64,000 nucleotides of DNA, taken from positions 1,426,652 through 1,490,651 of the forward strand of contig VWZW01004026.1 of the NCBI GenBank assembly GCA_013397115.1. The letters are read 5' to 3'. This document shows positions 60,931 to 64,000 of this stretch, piece by piece. Position 1 is the first letter of the stretch. The number at the start of each line of letters is the position of its first letter. A program made the translations under genes and the position numbers. Under the pieces are notes generated by a model. The model had not been told where the DNA came from and did not search any database. It saw only the letters and a program-made list of their open reading frames with translations. The stretch comes from Edolisoma coerulescens. Lineage: Eukaryota; Chordata; Aves; Passeriformes; Campephagidae.

Positions 60931-63900
60931 AGCAGTGAAGTAATATTGTTTGTAATGTCTCTTAACTTCTCCTTTCTAGGAGAGTTAAAATGGAAGAAGA
61001 AAAATCTGAAGCCTTGTCATGTTAGGCAAAATGCATTTTGCACGGGATATAACTGGGTAGGAGTGGGAAGGATGCACAGAGTATAACTCTGGGGAGTCAC
61101 TGTCACAGGGATAAGATGACTCACTAGGTTATACATTTGTAGATGAATTCTGCTTTACAGTTCTGCATGTGCATTTCAAACCATAGAAGGCCGGAAGTCT
61201 GAGTCCAGACTTAGCAATCCTTTTCATTTGTGCATGACTACTTATGCAAATAACTAAGAGAAATAGGAGCTACATTATAGGAAGGAACAGGATTTTCAGA
61301 CTTGCATTTTAGAAGAAGAATTTGTTTCATATACAGAGAAAACAACTAAAGGATTTTTAGACCAATCCATCTGGCAGGTAGCAATTGCAAAATTTTTTGG
61401 TATAATTTTCTGTATGAGAATCTTAAGAGTTTTATGAGGAGGAAAGATTCAAGGACTGTTGCAAGAGAAGGTCAAATGAAAATCTCAAATGTCTGAAATG
61501 CTTTATTTTGGAAACACTTTTCCCAAGTTAGATAAGAACAACGTGGTTGTAGCCTTGGAGAGGCAGAGGAGAGAGTACCAAATGCTATATATTTTATGTT
61601 CCTAGTAACTTGACAGAAAAGCAAAAGGCACCTTTAACTAGCAGTGGCCAGAGATCTGTGATGACCACTAGTGATAGCATTGACCTCTCCTTGTGACTGA
61701 AAACACCACTTGCTTCAACTAGGTGATCACTTCCCTGTTATATCTAGCAATTTATTCTGGTTTCTTTCACTTCTTTTTCCCATTCCTCCAATTTTCATTG
61801 CCTCCTTGTGTATCTTCCCCTGTAATTATTTTACCATCTAAGTTTCCTCTGCCCTTTCCCAAGCCTTTTTTTTTTGGTCCCCCGTTCTTTCCCTCCCTAT
61901 ATAATAGCAGTGATAATTATACATAAAAAACAGATAACATTGTAACAATAAATAAAAATGTTCATTCAGGCTACTGTGTGACCTCTCACGTTTCACAGGG
62001 ATGTTGTTTCCTTAGTGGCCCAACATGCTCAGTATTTTACATAGGTTTGCTCATTAATTTTGACTGTCTGAGTTGAAAATAATGGGCTATTTTATTATTA
62101 AAATAAGATGAAAACTTGTTCCAGGTAACTTACAGATTTGAGATTGAACAAATCTGTATGCAGTATAGAAAACATCTTGTCTTTGAGCTTTTTGCTTAGG
62201 ACTTACCACATTTCACTCCTGTATTTAGAAAATGGTAGAATTTTAGATTTGCCCCTTTTGAATTTTTGCTACAGTTAATGAAAGATTTAAAGCTTCCCTT
62301 CAGTGATGAACATACAGATAAGCATTTGCTGATTAGTTTTGTCTTGACCTCTGATGATAAACGTGGTCTTGTAAGCTACTTTCTCCCTAGGCATTTATTA
62401 ATTTCCACAATTACTGTAGAAACAAACTTATCTGCTACTCTTGTTGTTCATATAGTTAATCTTTGGATCAGCAATTGATGTCCAGTTAATTAGAATATGG
62501 ATGCAGAGCATATATTTTTCAGATTGAAAAAGTAATGTGGTTTGGTTTGGTTTTGGTTTTTTTTTCAGAGTCCTTTTCTCTCATCCTTGTCTCCTGTTTT
62601 TATAGTTTTGAGTGAAATCTAAAGAAAGCAGATGATGTGATCTAGAAGGGAGTAATTTTAATGCAATGGCACAGTGTCGGTGGAAAACACAATGGTTACT
62701 GTCGAAGAGTTGATGTTCTCTTGGCAGAACTATAACTGAGCAGAACGAATGTTCTTTGTTTTTCCAGACTGCTGTAATGGTGCTCTGATTCTCATCTAGC
62801 CAAGGTGTATTCATGGAGACCTCTTTCTCCTTCCCCTTCTTTGTTAACATAAACAAACTAACTTAGGAGCAAACTACTGTGTCCCATGCAACTGATAAGC
62901 CACGAGGGTAGTTCTCAGAATGAAAATATCTCATTTTCCTTGTTTGAGATATGACCAGTGCTTATGTAGTATTTACAAGAATAATTCCCAATTAGCCCAA
63001 ATAATTTATGCTTGAATAGGACTATAAGATCTCTGCGGATTTTTCAAATGTTTCTACCACTGTAGTTTATTACCTTTTTGCAAGGTAATTTTTTTTTTTT
63101 GTGAATTGCTTGTTTGACAGTGGTGTTGTGTTAGCAAACTTCTAGTTGTGCAAGCCCTAAATTTCTGTGCAGCCTACAGAAATGGAACAGCAAAAATGAT
63201 GATTCAGCAAACGCTCTCTTGTAGAATGCAACCCCCAAACACCAGGAAAGTTAATTTGCCTGTTTGAACACTAAAAAGTGTTCATTAAATCTTAGGATTA
63301 AGACTGCCAGTTAATGTAATTTCTAATATCTGTGTCTGCTGCAATGAGCTGAAATGTTCAATTTTTTTATGGTGCTGTTTAGGCTATGCCACACCTCAAG
63401 TTCCTCAGAAAAAAATTGTATTTACTGGGTTCTGCAGCACTGTAGTTGAGGTCTGGGAAACCGTGGTTCCTTGAAGTATTTGAACCATAATCCTGAGAGA
63501 TAAAAGACTAAGGTAATATGTAGCTTAAACAGAAGTTGATCTACAGATTCCTCAAAGCAAAATAACCTCTCCCTTTCAACTTTTTAAAACATAACTGGTA
63601 GAAAGAGAATTCTAAACTAATTTACTTCACTCTCATTGCTTTTGCATTCCATTTAACAATCAGCACCTTAATGCTGTTCTAGTGTAAGTTGCTGCATAAT
63701 GGTAAGTAATCTGAATTTATAATTTTATAGACTCCATATAGCTACACATTTGCTATGAAATGTCTTTATGTGTGAACAGTGGAAGCATAGAAACAATTGA
63801 ACTGCCTTTGAAACTGAAAATCCCAATGAGAGACAAAATATAAAACTTCAAAGTAAATTCATCATTAATAAAATAAAATTTTATACCTAGATCACGGATG

Positions 63901-64000
63901 TTTCTGTCACACAGGTAACAATGATGATATGCTTATTTAAATTAATATCTATGTCTTTCCAGTTTCATATATTCATATGAGTGCAATATTAAAGGATTGT
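60931..64000. other. Downstream DNA, no gene seen
   Basis: AT-rich, with a pyrimidine-rich stretch at about 61740-61905 and a GGTTT-type simple repeat near 62540. No coding exon is recognisable on either strand. Confidence 0.6.

Noticed and set aside
1..64000. CRISPR arrays, tRNA or rRNA genes, bacterial or phage genes
   Set aside because: No regularly spaced repeats, cloverleaf-like sequence or ribosomal sequence was seen; all content is vertebrate in type.

Overview
This window is nuclear DNA from a bird. It carries many 3' ends of CR1 LINEs, the dominant avian retrotransposon, in both orientations, together with one solo-LTR-like element and one long, intron-rich vertebrate gene. I cannot name the species. 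No prokaryotic, CRISPR, tRNA or rRNA feature is visible.

The only protein-coding gene I can support is TMX3 (thioredoxin-related transmembrane protein 3, an ER membrane protein of the disulfide isomerase family), on the + strand. Fifteen coding exons (numbered 2 to 16) run from 26142 to 52508. All splice junctions are in frame, giving 440 codons plus a missing first exon of about 15 codons. The product keeps the CGHC active site, the cis-proline, two N-glycosylation sequons, a C-terminal membrane helix and a KKKD ER-retrieval tail. A 3' UTR probably continues to a poly(A) signal near 55264.

Layout. Positions 1-24.5 kb are AT-rich and hold no recognisable coding exon: CR1 fragments lie at 238-268, 6020-6476, 21059-21115 and 21770-22213, along with several GC-richer islands of unknown origin. 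In mammals CCDC102B lies head-to-head with TMX3, so this side may be a minus-strand CCDC102B intron; that is inference from synteny only. Positions 24.5-26.7 kb are the CpG-rich 5' end of TMX3, broken by three single-N gaps and arranged A1-N-X-B1-N-A2-Y-N-B2. A1/A2 (186 bp) and B1/B2 (452 bp, including TMX3 exon 2) are near-identical pairs. The simplest reading is a false tandem duplication in the assembly, with true order A-Y-gap-X-B and exon 1 lost in the gap. Positions 26.7-52.5 kb are the TMX3 introns and exons, with CR1 insertions in introns 2, 6 and 15, a possible broken antisense coding relic in intron 2, and a 30-T tract at the intron 9 acceptor. Positions 52.5-64 kb are the 3' UTR and gene-free DNA with an LTR-like element near 60.4-60.9 kb.

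I found no convincing new multi-gene system. The items most worth checking are the duplicated, gapped TMX3 5' end, the frameshifted antisense reading frame in intron 2, and the LTR with an octamer next to its TATA box.
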